Assembly (NCBI GenBank): GCA_010015655.1
Contig: ML976671.1
Coordinates: 1 to 50,017, forward strand
Direction of reading: 5' to 3'
Length of the DNA: 50,017 bases
From: Bimuria novae-zelandiae CBS 107.79
Taxonomy: Eukaryota > Ascomycota > Dothideomycetes > Pleosporales > Didymosphaeriaceae
Each line of letters starts with the position of its first letter. The first letter of the stretch is position 1. The notes under the pieces were generated by a model. It was not told the origin of the DNA. It searched no databases and saw only the letters and a list, made by a program, of their open reading frames with translations. Below, in pieces: positions 33,745 through 45,040 of this stretch. Position numbers and translations under genes: made by a program.

Positions 33745-35014
33745 GATAGGTGATGCCATTCAGCATAAGGCCTCGTCAATGCAGCAGGTCGCAAAGATTA
33801 ACATTTGGCGGTAGGCCGGCCAGGGAACCCATCAGTAACTGCGTATGTGTGTTGTACTCGTGCTAGATAGGTAACGGGCTTTGTCGTTACTTCGTGTCGC
33901 CGTCGCAATTAGATAACAGTTGCTGCGTTTGATGGACAGGTCATGTCGTCAATTTGCTGGTCTGTCCCTGTAACAGTGGATGGCGCCCGAATGAGCAGCC
34001 GCCAAAGTGTTTAATAAGTCAGACCCTGACCTTATGTTTGCAAAGTCCGTGTTAGACTTTCGAACGAAAAAGTGCAAGATCAATCAAACTTCTCTTAAAA
34101 TAGCGAAACTAACTCTGGATGCAAAATTCGAAAATAGAGATTCGAGATTAGGGCTCTACAATACCTTAATCCTGATCATTGTGATGCAGAAGCGGTGTTA
34201 GGGTCCAGGAACCATAATTAGGATCTTCTTTTAAGCGTCTCGTCTCCTGGGCCTAAAATAGACATAGCACCCCACACAAGCGACCAATGTGCGTGAAGGA
34301 TAACCCACGTCGGGCGCTTACTTTCCCTCCCATTAAGCACTCATGACGACAAGCTGTGCATTCTGTTTGCTTCCAGATTTCCACTGTAAATAGTGGCACA
34401 GACCAGCTGATGAGGAAGCGGAGACTGGGTATTGGGGTGCTTTTTTTTGAGCCTATTCTGCGTAGTTTCGCAGGTGGCGTAAGAGGCCATTGTCACCAAA
34501 AGTGATTTCGGCCGGGAACGATGGTTGGCCTGAGACATCCGCATGGCCAGGTTAATTAGTTTCTACGGTGTAGGATTCGCGATTTAGGCTGTCAAGGGAT
34601 ACTGAATTAGATAAATAAGTGGCCAAGCCTTTCTTAGACCTACAATTAGCGTCTAGATATGTCTTGGAACGCGGCCGTCGCGTCCATTCTACGAAACTCG
34701 GTCTCTCGTGGACTCGGTCTCTCGTGGACTCGGTCTCTCGTGGACTCGGATCCAATTGGGTTGCCTTGAAATGTTGCGTATGCGGCGTTTTGATGTGCAG
34801 ATTCGATTGGGATGCCTAACCGATATCGAGGACACCAAGGTGATCGGATTGGTGCCAAGGCCCGTGGTTATGATCTTGAAGCAGACGAAGGATGGCAAAA
34901 GACCGCCGGTGGGGCCGTCTACTTCGTGGACCGCTCCAACGAGAAATCCCTGCCAGCATCCCTATTAGTGCCCTAAAGTGGTTTAGTCTCTAGGCTGACT
35001 TAGGCACTCATCCC
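33745..35014. other. Intergenic stretch, no confirmed gene
   Basis: Short ORFs only. A + reading around 34768-34968 ('DIEDTKVIGLVPRPVVMILK') looks protein-like but has no start, domain or splice support, so it may be the end of a lost gene. Confidence 0.35.
34699..34750. repeat. 16-bp tandem repeat, three copies
   Basis: 'gtctctcgtggactcg' is repeated head to tail at 34701, 34717 and 34733 without mismatch. The period is not a multiple of three, so it argues against coding here. Confidence 0.9.
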
Positions 35015-35016
35015 TA

Positions 35017-37128
35017 CCGAATCTTGGCAGCTTGTGCCGCACCTCAGCTCATGCCGCACCCTAATAAGCTTAATCGGCTAGTAACTTTATACTATAGATA
35101 CACTAAAACGTGCTATTATCACGAGATCTTTTAGGGTTAAGAGTAATTAGGGCTATAAATTTATACTATTTACTTAGCTTATTAATATTTATTTAGTGTT
35201 TTAATCTAGCAGCCTTTGCAGGTTAATAGTATTAATATTAGTAATACAGCCTCTACTACCTCTATAGCTTTACTAAGTATTTTTATACGCCTAATAATCT
35301 ACTTATAAGGTATAAAAGGCATTTTAGAAGCTAATTAAGCTATCTTAATTAATTATTAGTGTTATTTTTAGGCCCTACGGGCCTATTAATTAAGGCATTT
35401 TTATATAGCTATATTAGCCTTTTAGCGCCTACGCTTTTTTTATTAGCTACTTAAGTAATATATTTCTCCTTAGCTAATTAAGCCTTAAGTAGTTAATTAG
35501 CCTTATAAGCTTTTATTTAATTAGTATTTTAACGCTTCTTTTGCTCCTTTTTTTAATTAAGTTAGTATTAAAAATTACGTGCCCTCTATACTTTACTAAA
35601 AAACTAAAATATTACTTTACTATAGCTTTAATTAAGGGGTAAAGGCCTGTCTTTCTTAAAGCAGTGTTTTTTAATAAGTAAGGCTTTTTATAGGTGCTTA
35701 TTCTCCTTATTTAGGAACTATTTTTAGATAGTAATATAATATACTATTTAACTTAGCTTTTTAGCCTAACTATTACCTCCTATACTAATAATAGCCTTTA
35801 AGAGTTAATTAATTTTACGCTAATTAGACGCGCTAAAAACTAAAGTATTACTATTAAATATATTTTAATTAAATAGTATTAATTAATAGAATTAATTAAG
35901 GATCCTCTATAAATTAAATAACTATATACTAGTAGCTTTAAAGGCACTAAGGATTAATTAAGGCCTTATTATATTAATTTAGGCTCTTTAGAAAAGTTAA
36001 TAAAAGTCCCTTATAATTATAGTAATAAGCCTTTAGCTAGTGTTAATAAATAAGGTAAGCTTATTTAAATACGCTATTAATAGAGGCTTAAATATAAATA
36101 TATTAAGAGGCTATAGCGTATAGGTTATATAGGATAGATAGATAGCTAGCAAGATCCTATTATAGTTATAATAGTTAATAAAATCTATAGTAATATAGGA
36201 TCTATAGCTATTAAAGATTAATAATTAATATAATTATTAAGCTTTCTCCTTAGTAAGGCGATTAAATACCCTCTTTAGCTATACTAGCCCTATCTGATTG
36301 TTGCTCCAGTCAGAATCAGATAAGGTGACAAAGGTGGATAGCTTGGCAGGGTCAATATCCTCAATCCAGGTATCCAGTATATTGCCAGCGGTGGATGGAT
36401 AGATCAGGGCTAGGTCAAGGCAGCTCCCATCTGCACAGATACCTGCAATTAGGGATATCCAATCACGGGATCCATCCTGGATGGCCTGCCGTACAGTATG
36501 TGCCTCCCATAAAGGGCGATTAAATATCCTCTTTAACCTAGATAGGATACTAATTAGGAAGCCTTTCTTATCTATATTATATATATAATAAGCCTCTATT
36601 TAATACTAGCTAATTTTATCGCGTAGGAGGTTAAAGTAGAGCTTATGTTTATATAGGGAATTAGCTACGTAGTAATTATAATTAATACTAGTAGTCTATT
36701 AAGATATTAAAGATTTTTTTTTTAGTAGTAAATTAATTAACCTAGGTAATAGAGACCTTTTTATAGGCTATTATAAAGGTAAAGCTTTTAATTATTTAGC
36801 GTATAGGTAGCAGGCCCTATTTAGTAAGTATTTTAATATACTATAAGAGCTCTATTTTTTTTATAGCTAAAGTTATATTATTTAGCGTATCTATTTTTAC
36901 ATAATGCTATAAGGCCTTAGTGCTAGCGCTATAGTATAGATTCGATAATATTATAATCTTTTATAAATTTTTTATATAAAAAAGATTCTTTTAGTTTTTA
37001 TAATTTAATTGCTGTAATCGCGGCCTTAATTAAATCTATATTAGTAAAGATGCAAGGGGTTAAAGTTAGTGTTAATTATAAGTAGGTGCGGCATGAGCTA
37101 AGGTGCGGCACGAGCTGCCAAGATTCGG
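35017..37128 (-). mobile_element. Fot1/pogo-like transposon 1 (2112 bp), RIP-degraded
   Basis: The TIRs begin CCGAATCTTGGCAGCT at both ends and extend about 45 bp with two to three differences. TA flanks are at 35015-35016 and 37129-37130. The transposase is on the reverse strand. The readable core at 36290-36516 gives 'RPLWEAHTVRQAIQDGSRDW', 'ISLIAGICADGSCLDLALIY' and 'WIEDIDPAKLSTFVTLSDSD', the region just after the first catalytic Asp of Fot1-type DDE transposases. The rest is stop-ridden and RIP-like. It shares the TIR core CTTGGCAG with the elements at 21630 and 42201. Confidence 0.88.
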
Positions 37129-37514
37129 TACTCAGTTAGCCCCTGGCTGGCTAAATCAGCCCTAGTTAGTCAGTCCTAACAAACCATTATGCGACAAGAC
37201 AACCATCTATCACTCGAACAGTTTTATGTACACATTGTCTTCTTTCCATGTTAAGTAATAACCAAATTACCGCAAGTTCATTGATTCGTACGTCTATTGA
37301 CACTAAAGTGATCGAAGATCATGGGTGCAGAACCCTCGAAACCTACAGATGACTCCAAGACTCTCCATGTTATTAGCGTAGGATACTCTCGCACAGGCAC
37401 ACTGTCAATGACCCTTGTACTAGAGAAGCTGCTCGATGGTCCGGTGATGCATGGCGGCTCGCAGTTTTTGGGACGAGAAGATGGTATGCACCGCATCTGT
37501 TCGCACAAACCGTA

Positions 37515-39652
37515 CCGTGTTTTTATCAAATGACGCACGGGCATCACTTGGCGCACGATTTCCGGATGCCCACACCCACTGCTTTTGAGGCGGTAGAGCT
37601 CTATCTAAGAGCTATTATCGCGAGATTTTCTAGTAGAGAGGTCTATAGAGCTTAAATAATTAATTACTAATAATAATTTACATGCAAAACCTTTATAGGA
37701 GGCGTATATTTTTTATGCGCGTGCTCGGGCTAGATATAGGCTCCTTATTAATAATAGAAGAGAAATTAACTTTAGTAACTTTAGGCGCTTTATATAGACA
37801 ACGTAAAGTAGTAGAAATAATTATTTAACGTTTTATACCCCTTTAGGATAATTATATATCTTTTTAGTGTTATTTTTTAGCCTTGCGTGCAATACGTGTT
37901 TCTTCACGCGCAGCAGCCTTGCTACGCTGCTCCTAGAGGCGGATTTCTTTAGCGGCAAGCCTTATACGCTTCCTCTCCTTAAGCATAGTTTATTTCTGTT
38001 CTTTCTACTGCTTTCGTAGAGCAAGTTTCTCCTCCTTCTACTATTGTTTCAACTGCTCGTCGGCATGCTTCTGCGCCTGCCTATCTCGGGCGTCTTGGAC
38101 TTTCGCGGGCGACCAGAGAACAGCGCCTCTATTATACTCTAGCGGTGCTTTAAGTAGTAAAGGCTTGCCACGCTGTTGCCGCTTTTTCTTATTAATAAGA
38201 GCTTCTTTAAGGCGGTTATTTTCGTGCTGGAGAAGCTGCTTCTAGACAGCTATATAATAGATTGTCTAAGAGAGCTGCTGCGAGTATTTAAAATAGGTAT
38301 TTTTAATAACCTTGCGCAGCAAGCGCTCTATCTTTCTCTAATCTAAAGCGTTAAGTACTAACAAGTTGTTCTTAGAGGACGATAGCCTCTCTGCTTCTGC
38401 CTTTCTAAACTTTTGTAACACTACCTCTGCGTTTAATGGTGAGAGGCCAGTGACCTCAAAGGACTTAACAATCGTCTTATATTTAAACGCTGTATGCCAG
38501 GCGCGATAAAACATGCAGAAAAAGTCACGATTTGTGATAGAGGTAAGGTCTTTAATAGCTATACATGAAGTCCGAGAGCTTAGTGGAGTATGCGCTAGAG
38601 AGAGGCTTAAAGAGGTAAATATTACGTGGCTAAAGAGTATAGGTCGTGTGAGGAGGAAAGAGAACTAAAATAATTAAATTTTTATTATAATATTTAATTA
38701 ATTCTATTATTATATAAGAGCAATAGCTATTAAAAATAAGGAGACACTAAAAGTAACGCGCCTTTACATTTATCTTATAATTAAATACTTATTTTAGCTA
38801 TTATATGCTAAGCTTGTTATTTATCTATTTACTAGCTAAGGAAGTAAAGAAATACTTATACTTTTATAAGTTAAAATTTTGAAATTATAAATTTTATATA
38901 TTATTAAAAATAGCTTAGTAAATTAAAGTTAGCGTAAGAGTACTGCCATTAGCGTAAATATATATAATTATTAGTATTTACTTTTTAATACTATTTTATA
39001 TAACTTACTTTACTTTACTATCCTTACATCTTTAGCAAGAGAAGATGCGCTTTATCTTTAATAGTATTCTAATTAGAAAGCCTTTTTTTATTCATATTAT
39101 ATATATATTATAGTTCTATATTATACTATTCGATCTTCTACACTCAAAGCTTAAAGTATAAGCTGTATTTAAATAATAAATTAGCTTAGTTTTGTAATAC
39201 GTCTATACTAAAGATTTAATATAATATACGGTTAATATAATATTAAGTAATAAAGTAATTAATTTAATATTTTTTTGTAGTTCTTTTAACTATTTCTAAG
39301 GCAAAAATTTATATTATTTATCTTATAATTAATAGACCTTATTAGGAAAGGTTATTAATATAAATTATAAAAGCTTTTTTTAGGTAGTGTTAAGGAGGCG
39401 TATATTATTAATTTACTAAGTATAGGTGTCTTAAACCCTATAGTAGTGCTTTAGTAGCATTGTTTAATTATAACTATGCTTTTTTATAATTATAGTGTAA
39501 TTAGGTGTTTCTCTAGGATTTAGCGATTTTAGCGACTCTAACGCAGCCTTAATTAGGTCCATATTAGTGAAGTTATGAGAGGGTGAAGAAGTCGAACATT
39601 TGGCGGTGGGCGTGCGCCAAGTGATGGCCGTGCGTTATCTGATAAAACACGG
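37515..39652 (-). mobile_element. Fot1/pogo-like transposon 2 (2138 bp) in intron
   Basis: The TIRs read CCGTGTTTT(T)ATCA and extend about 45 bp ('acgcacgg(g/c)catcacttgg'), with TA at 37513-37514 and 39653-39654. On the reverse strand, 37880-38600 keeps a long readable tail: 'SFEVTGLSPLNAEVVLQKF', 'HENNRLKEALINKKKRQQRG' and a Lys/Glu/Arg-rich coiled coil. This is the known C-terminus of one group of fungal pogo-type DDE transposases. The N-terminal half is RIP-degraded. Confidence 0.88.
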
Positions 39653-39666
39653 TACTGTTTCGCTTA

Positions 39667-42600
39667 CTCGGCCCCTAGCGGCTGCTGCGCAGTTTTTCTG
39701 CGAAAAAGGCCGTGCTCCGCACGGCCCTACTAACTCAATAACCGCACACGCTTAATGATCTAAATGTCGTAAAATGCCTTTAATATAGTAATTTATATAG
39801 TAATTATATTACTAAATATTTATTTTATTACTTGTAAGCCTAATTAGCCGCTTCTAGTAAAATAGTATTAAAAATTTAAGAATAGAAGATAAGTAACCCT
39901 TATTATTACTACTAATAGGGGTAACTTCGAGCTACGTCTTAAAGATATAAAATTAATTATTTTATACTTATATTATTACTTATTTTTATTATTATAGGTA
40001 CTGCGTGTAAGGATCTATACTACTATAATTAACGTATATAACTTTAAGTACTAAAATTAAGCATTTTATAATAAAATACCTTATCCTAAACTTGTCTTTT
40101 TATTCTAATCTTTATATAGATTTTTTATATAAACTTTAGAAGCGCTTAGCTAGCGCTAAATTAATAACTTTATACTTTTAATACGTTAGTTTATTAGTTA
40201 AAGTTTTAATTATTAAGCTATTAAATATAGTTATATAAGACCTGCTACGTATAGTAAATAGGCCCTTATAGTAACGCTTATTAGACTTTTTACCCTAATT
40301 ACGTACGTATAATAGTATTCTCTTTTAGGTATTAAATTTTTTAATAAGCGCCTTTTAGTAGCGCGCTATAATAGTAGCTTCTTATTTAGTAGCTTTATTA
40401 GTACCTCTCTTTATAGCTATATTTTAATAATTTTTAGAATAAATATAACCTCTACTAATATTAATTATATATTAATTACGCCTATAATGCTTAGCGTAGG
40501 CGTACTTAGTAGTCTTTATTTAGTAAAGAGCCTACTCTAGTCTTACTATATTATAAACTATTACTAAACTATTGTTAAGTATTAAAATTACGTCCTTAGC
40601 TTACTTATATAATAGCTACTTTTTTAGTATATATATAATAGCTTTCTTTTATAAATTAAGTATATATATTATCTTTAGTGTATTCTAGCCTATATTACTG
40701 GGCAATCGGCGGGGTTGCGGCGTTTAAAAGGACTAAGAGAGCTCCGTAAACAAAGGTGTACCCATGGCGCCTAGTAGCTAGCGGAGTAGTCGACTATGCG
40801 TAGGAGGAGAGAGGCACCGGAGTACTGCAGGGACGCTATCGCCGTCCTCCTCATCAGACGACTGCCAAGTAGGAGTCGAGGGCTCCTGTACGCAGTCGAC
40901 AGCTGCCGTTGCCTCCTCAGCAGCGCGGACAGCCTCCTGAGCTCTTAGAGGCGTAATTATCTACTCAGGACTGAAGGGTGAGAGGCCTGTTTTGCGCCAG
41001 CCACCCTTTACTATATGAGGCGTAAACGTCTACCCACTAATTTATAAGAGAGTTACTAAAAAATCTAAGCGTTAAATTTTAGTAGCTCTTATATAAGAGG
41101 CCTAGTTAAGCGTCTAAGCGTAATACTACTTAAAAGGCTAAAAATAGCCTACGTTAAGTAGCTAAAAGAGATAAGTAGTATGCGGAGGGATAGTAAAAAG
41201 CTATATATAATTACTTTCCATATACTTTGTAAAGTCGGACGTAAGGTAAGATCTATAGCTATTAATAAAGAGTAGTCTCCACGCGCCTTAAGCGATTTTT
41301 ATAATTATTTTATTAAAGTACTTTATTTAGTTTATAGCTATAAAATTATTAGCGTAGCTATTATTTGTAATATTTACAAAGTAATTATTAGGTAAATTAA
41401 CTACTTATTACTTTAGAATTAACTTTGCCTTAATAATAAGTATAGGCGCGATAACTTAGCTATTTATAAAATAGCAATAGCTCTTTATTTATTATAGTAG
41501 GTATAAGGACTTAATGCCTGCATTTTATATATACGTAATAGTCCTTTATAATACCTATATAGATTCTTATTTTATCTATATTATATTTATTTACGTTAAA
41601 GATAGCAAGGCGTTACTTATATACTTATAACTTATTAAACTACCCCTAAAGGCCGTCTAGAGACTACGCTAGTTTTTAAGTTAAGTTAATTAGTTTTATT
41701 TTTATTTTATAGTATTTTATATAAAAGCTAAGTTAGCGTAATGCCTAATTAACGCTAACGTATAGTAAGTTATTATTATTTTTTTATAAATTTTAGCTAA
41801 TAGCGTATTAGCATACTACTAAATAAGCTCTTTTATAATACTAAATTTAACGTTATTAATAGCATTATAAAAACGTTTAAGCGGAGATTCTTATTTATCT
41901 AATAGTCGTTTATTAGTAGTAAAGTAAGTTAACTTATTATTAAGGCTACGAAGGGCGCGCGTGACGCGCTAGCGAAGGTAGCTTACGTTGCGATCTTGAC
42001 AGTATGCGGTGACGTTGGGCCGCGCAACTCCACGCAGCTCCACAAGTGCGTTTTCGACGATCTTAGAGTCTCGAATGTACTGTGGGACCTCCTTCGTGAC
42101 TTTAGGCATTTTATTTCGTGTAAATTGGGCGTGATTTGATGGCGCTGCGTGGATAGGTGGTTATTTGGATCATTGAGCGTGTGCGATCATTGAGCTAGTA
42201 CCGTAGCTTGGCAGCTCGTGCAACACGTCAACTTATGCAACACCCCACCATGCAACACACCAACTTTGACACGCCGCATCTCCACTAATATGGATCCAAT
42301 CGAGGCCGCAATTACAGCAATTGACTCGCAGGAACTAGGAGAATCTTTTTCGTATAGAGAAATAGCAAAAGAGTATAGTGTTGTAGCGTCTACGTTAACG
42401 CGCTAGCATTAACGCGTTACGTAAACGCGTGTAAATAGGATTAAATAATAATATAATTTTAGCTACTAATAAGAGGTAGAGCTTTTAAATTATATTAAAC
42501 GCCTTACTAAACGTGGCCTTTTTTTATATAGTAAATAATATAAAGCTTTACTTTACCTGCTGCTAGAAAGCAGGTCTTAATATTATAAATTAATTACTTT

Positions 42601-44389
42601 ATAAAACGTAACTTTATATTTTTAATATCCTAATAAATAGCTAGTATTAATAGTAATTACTATAAAGCTAATTTCCTAGCTAAATATAAGCACTAATTTA
42701 GCCTTATATAGTATAAGATTTAAGAGTATTTAATTAAGGCATAGCATACGTATAATATAGACAAGAAGGGCTGCCAGCTTGGTATTACCTCCCGCACAAA
42801 GAGGATCTTTAGTAGACCTCTATATTAGAGCAAGGCTATGAGGCAAGCAATATAGGATGGCAGCTATAAGTGGATATTAATTATAGCCTGTATATGCGCC
42901 AATAGATCTGCCTCAGATCTAGCTCTTATTTATACAGCCGCCTCTATAAATATATAATTAAGTTAGATAGAGGACCTTAATCCCTAATACTATTATATCT
43001 TTATTATGGTATCTAAATCTAGATAGAGCAATAATTAGATTAGTCTAGTATAGCTATAGTAAGTGTTTAATTAGGTTATAAAACTAAAGGTAAGGTAATT
43101 ATATTAACTATTAATTCTTAATAGTTATAGATCTTATATTACTATAGATTTTATTAACTATTATAATTATAATAAAATCCTGCTAGCTATAGTTCCCTTC
43201 TATTTAACGCATACTTTGCAGTCTCTAAATATTTATATATTTAAGCTTCTATTAATAGTATATTTAAATAAGTTATTAGCCTTTCTATCTAATAGCTAAG
43301 GACTAGCCTTAATTACTAAAAAAAGACTTCTTCTAGATATTCTAGCAGGTATAAGTTAATATAATAAATAAGTAATTAATTCTCTACGCCTTTAAAGCTG
43401 TAGGTATTTTTCTCTTTAATTTAATAACTATCCTTAATAGATTTAATTAACCTAGGATATTTAATCTACGACTACGTAAAAGCTTAACCTTAGTACTTAG
43501 TATATTAGATTAGAGAAAGATTAATTAGCTACTTAAGGCTATTATTAATATAGGGGAAAGGAATAAGGCTAAGAAGCTAAGCTATATAGTATACTATATT
43601 ACTACTTAAAAATAGCTCTTAGAGTATAAAAATAATAGTCTATAAGAGACCTTAATAATATAAAAGAAACGCATAAAGTAAGGTAAGTTTTTACCTTTTA
43701 ATTAGCTAAATAAAAATAATAGTAAACTAACATTTTAGTTATCTTATAGCGTATAGTGGGTCCACGATTATTAATACTAAATAGATATAAAAGAGCAATA
43801 AATATAATTTTAAAAAAATAAGTAAGTAGATGCGCGTTAGGCTAGCTAATAGCTTAAAAAAAAGCTACTTTATAAGAAGCGTGTTACTTAATTAGCTACT
43901 AAAAATATACGCATAAAGTAAAAGGCTAATAAAATTATAAAATAGTACCTAAAGTAATAGGCCCGTAAGATATAAAAATAACTCTAATAAAGTATTAAGG
44001 TATCTTAATTAGCCATTAAAAAGGTCTTTAGGCCTTATAATAAGGCTATTAAGCCTGTGTAGCCCTAAGGTAAGGCTATAGATATTAATAAGGCTATATT
44101 AGCTATATTAGCTCTATTAACGCGCTAAGGCTATATTATTAAAATACTAAGTAAATATAGATAATCTAATTAAATAGTATTTATCTATAAGCCTTAGAGA
44201 CCTTAACACTAAAAAATCTTATAATAATATTAATTGTACGCGTCTCTATAGCCTTATGTTGTTGGCCAAGCAATCGCGTCGAGGTGTTGCATGAGTTGAC
44301 GTGTTACACAAGCTGCCAAGTTACGGTAGGGCCGTGCGGAGCACGGCCTTTTTCGCAGAAAAACCGCGCAGCAGCCGCTAGGGGCCGAG
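39667..44389 (-). mobile_element. Tc1/mariner-type transposon 3 with GC-rich TIRs, in intron
   Basis: The first 60 bases (CTCGGCCCCTAGCGGCTGCT...) are an almost perfect inverted copy of 44330-44389 (one difference). Each end contains a hairpin GGCCGTGC-tcc-GCACGGCC. TA flanks are at 39665-39666 and 44390-44391. The transposase is on the reverse strand. ATG at 42109 opens 'MPKVTKEVPQYIRDSKIVEN' and 'ALVELRGVARPNVTAYCQDR', unmutated for about 48 residues; the interior is RIP-degraded. The C-terminus near 40990-40730 gives 'GGWRKTGLSPFSPE' and 'EEATAAVDCVQEPSTP', like Fot1-type tails. Excluding the nested element its length is about 2.6 kb. Confidence 0.85.
42201..44326 (+). mobile_element. Fot1-like transposon 4 (2126 bp), nested in the TIR of transposon 3
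   Basis: The TIRs are CCGTA(G/A)CTTGGCAGCT and extend about 44 bp, with TA at 42199-42200 and 44327-44328. The insertion lies within the right TIR of the larger element: sequence left of 42199, inverted, continues the TIR exactly where 44328 stops ('ctcaat(g)a...cgcacacgct'). The transposase is on the + strand. 'MDPIEAAITAIDSQELGESF' starts at 42290 and 'SYREIAKEYSVVASTLTR' is the psq-type helix-turn-helix. Near 43100-43320 'DFINYYNYNKILLAIVP' and 'LTHTLQSLNIYIFKLL' match the catalytic C-terminal DDE block ('THTLQPLDV.MFKPL'). It is RIP-degraded after the first 40 codons. Confidence 0.9.
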
Positions 44390-44590
44390 TAACATCCATC
44401 CCACCTGCACGATAAAAATCACATCTGCTGATTTTCTCCACTAGCATACGTCAAACTGTGGTACCAGATCCTGCGCGCCCGCGCCGACAAGCCAGTTCTC
44501 TTGAAGCTTCTGAGGAAAGCAACAGCAGGCTTTGTGGCCGTCACAGATGCTCCCGCTAATCAGTTCATTCCGGAGTTGCTGGAGCTGTAA

Positions 44591-44915
44591 TATGCGTCTC
44601 GCGTGATTCCTCCTAAACGAAGCAGCCAACGACTGTGCACCGCCCCTATGACCGGTACCGCCGAATGTCTTCCTATTCGCTGTAGCATCTCTCGCCACTA
44701 GAAGTTAACGTATGGTGAGATGTGGGTCGGAATGAGACATCGTGCAGTATTGTCTTCATATGGCTGTCGTCGGAAACAGGACGGACAGCCGTGAACGAAG
44801 CGAGCAACGGCGCCGCGGATAGGTGTAAAGTTAGTGCTTATTGCCGGACACCTGCCGTCCGCAAGCTCTATTCTCTACGCAGTTTACCGTGGGGTGCCTG
44901 ACTGCATCAAATATG
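44591..44915. other. Decayed 3' part of sulfotransferase gene and promoter of next gene
   Basis: After the stop the sulfotransferase reading cannot be followed. From about 44700 the sequence is the upstream region of the secreted-protein gene. The ORF antisense to exon 2 here is a shadow. Confidence 0.4.
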
Positions 44916-44923
44916 TATAAAAG
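44916..44923 (+). promoter_or_regulatory. TATA box of the small secreted-protein gene
   Basis: TATAAAAG lies about 118 bp upstream of the ATG at 45041. It is followed by a leader rich in CACTCA/CAACA, as is common for highly expressed fungal secreted-protein genes. Confidence 0.6.
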
Positions 44924-45040
44924 TAGAGACAAGTCGAACATGAGAAGAACATCACTACCACTCACTCACTCAACAACCTACTCACCGGCTTTTGAACACC
45001 TTAGTTGCTCATAAAGCACTTACAATCTCCGATATTCATC

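Larger units (their letters stand above)
37321..44590 (+). pseudogene. Sulfotransferase-family protein, intron filled by transposons
   Basis: Exon 1 (37321-37483) starts 'MGAEPSKPTDDSKTLHVISV' and continues 'GYSRTGTLSMTLVLEKLLD', with a P-loop-like 'GYSRTGT' for the PAPS 5'-phosphate, as in the fungal Sulfotransfer_4 group. It ends 'GREDG/A' at a GTATGC donor. Exon 2 resumes at 44445 after 'ccactag', exactly in phase: 'AYVKLWYQILRARADKP' then 'FVAVTDAPANQFIPELLEL'. Between them, 37484-44444 is about 96 bp of original intron interrupted by two elements (37515-39652 and 39667-44389). A stop at 44588-44590 follows where 'YPDARV' would be expected, and the downstream part is not recognisable, so the gene is dead. 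A Fot1-like element ends about 190 bp before the ATG. Substrate unknown. Confidence 0.85.

Noticed and set aside
34196..37174. A third TGTTA...TAACA LTR element around the Fot1-like transposon
   Set aside because: TGTTAGGG at 34196 and CCTAACA near 37174 match LTR A/B only at the ends; the adjoining sequence is not homologous and no duplication was found.
44441..44698. Reverse ORF of 85 codons opposite sulfotransferase exon 2
   Set aside because: It is the antisense shadow of an exon whose forward reading matches the sulfotransferase family and splices in phase.
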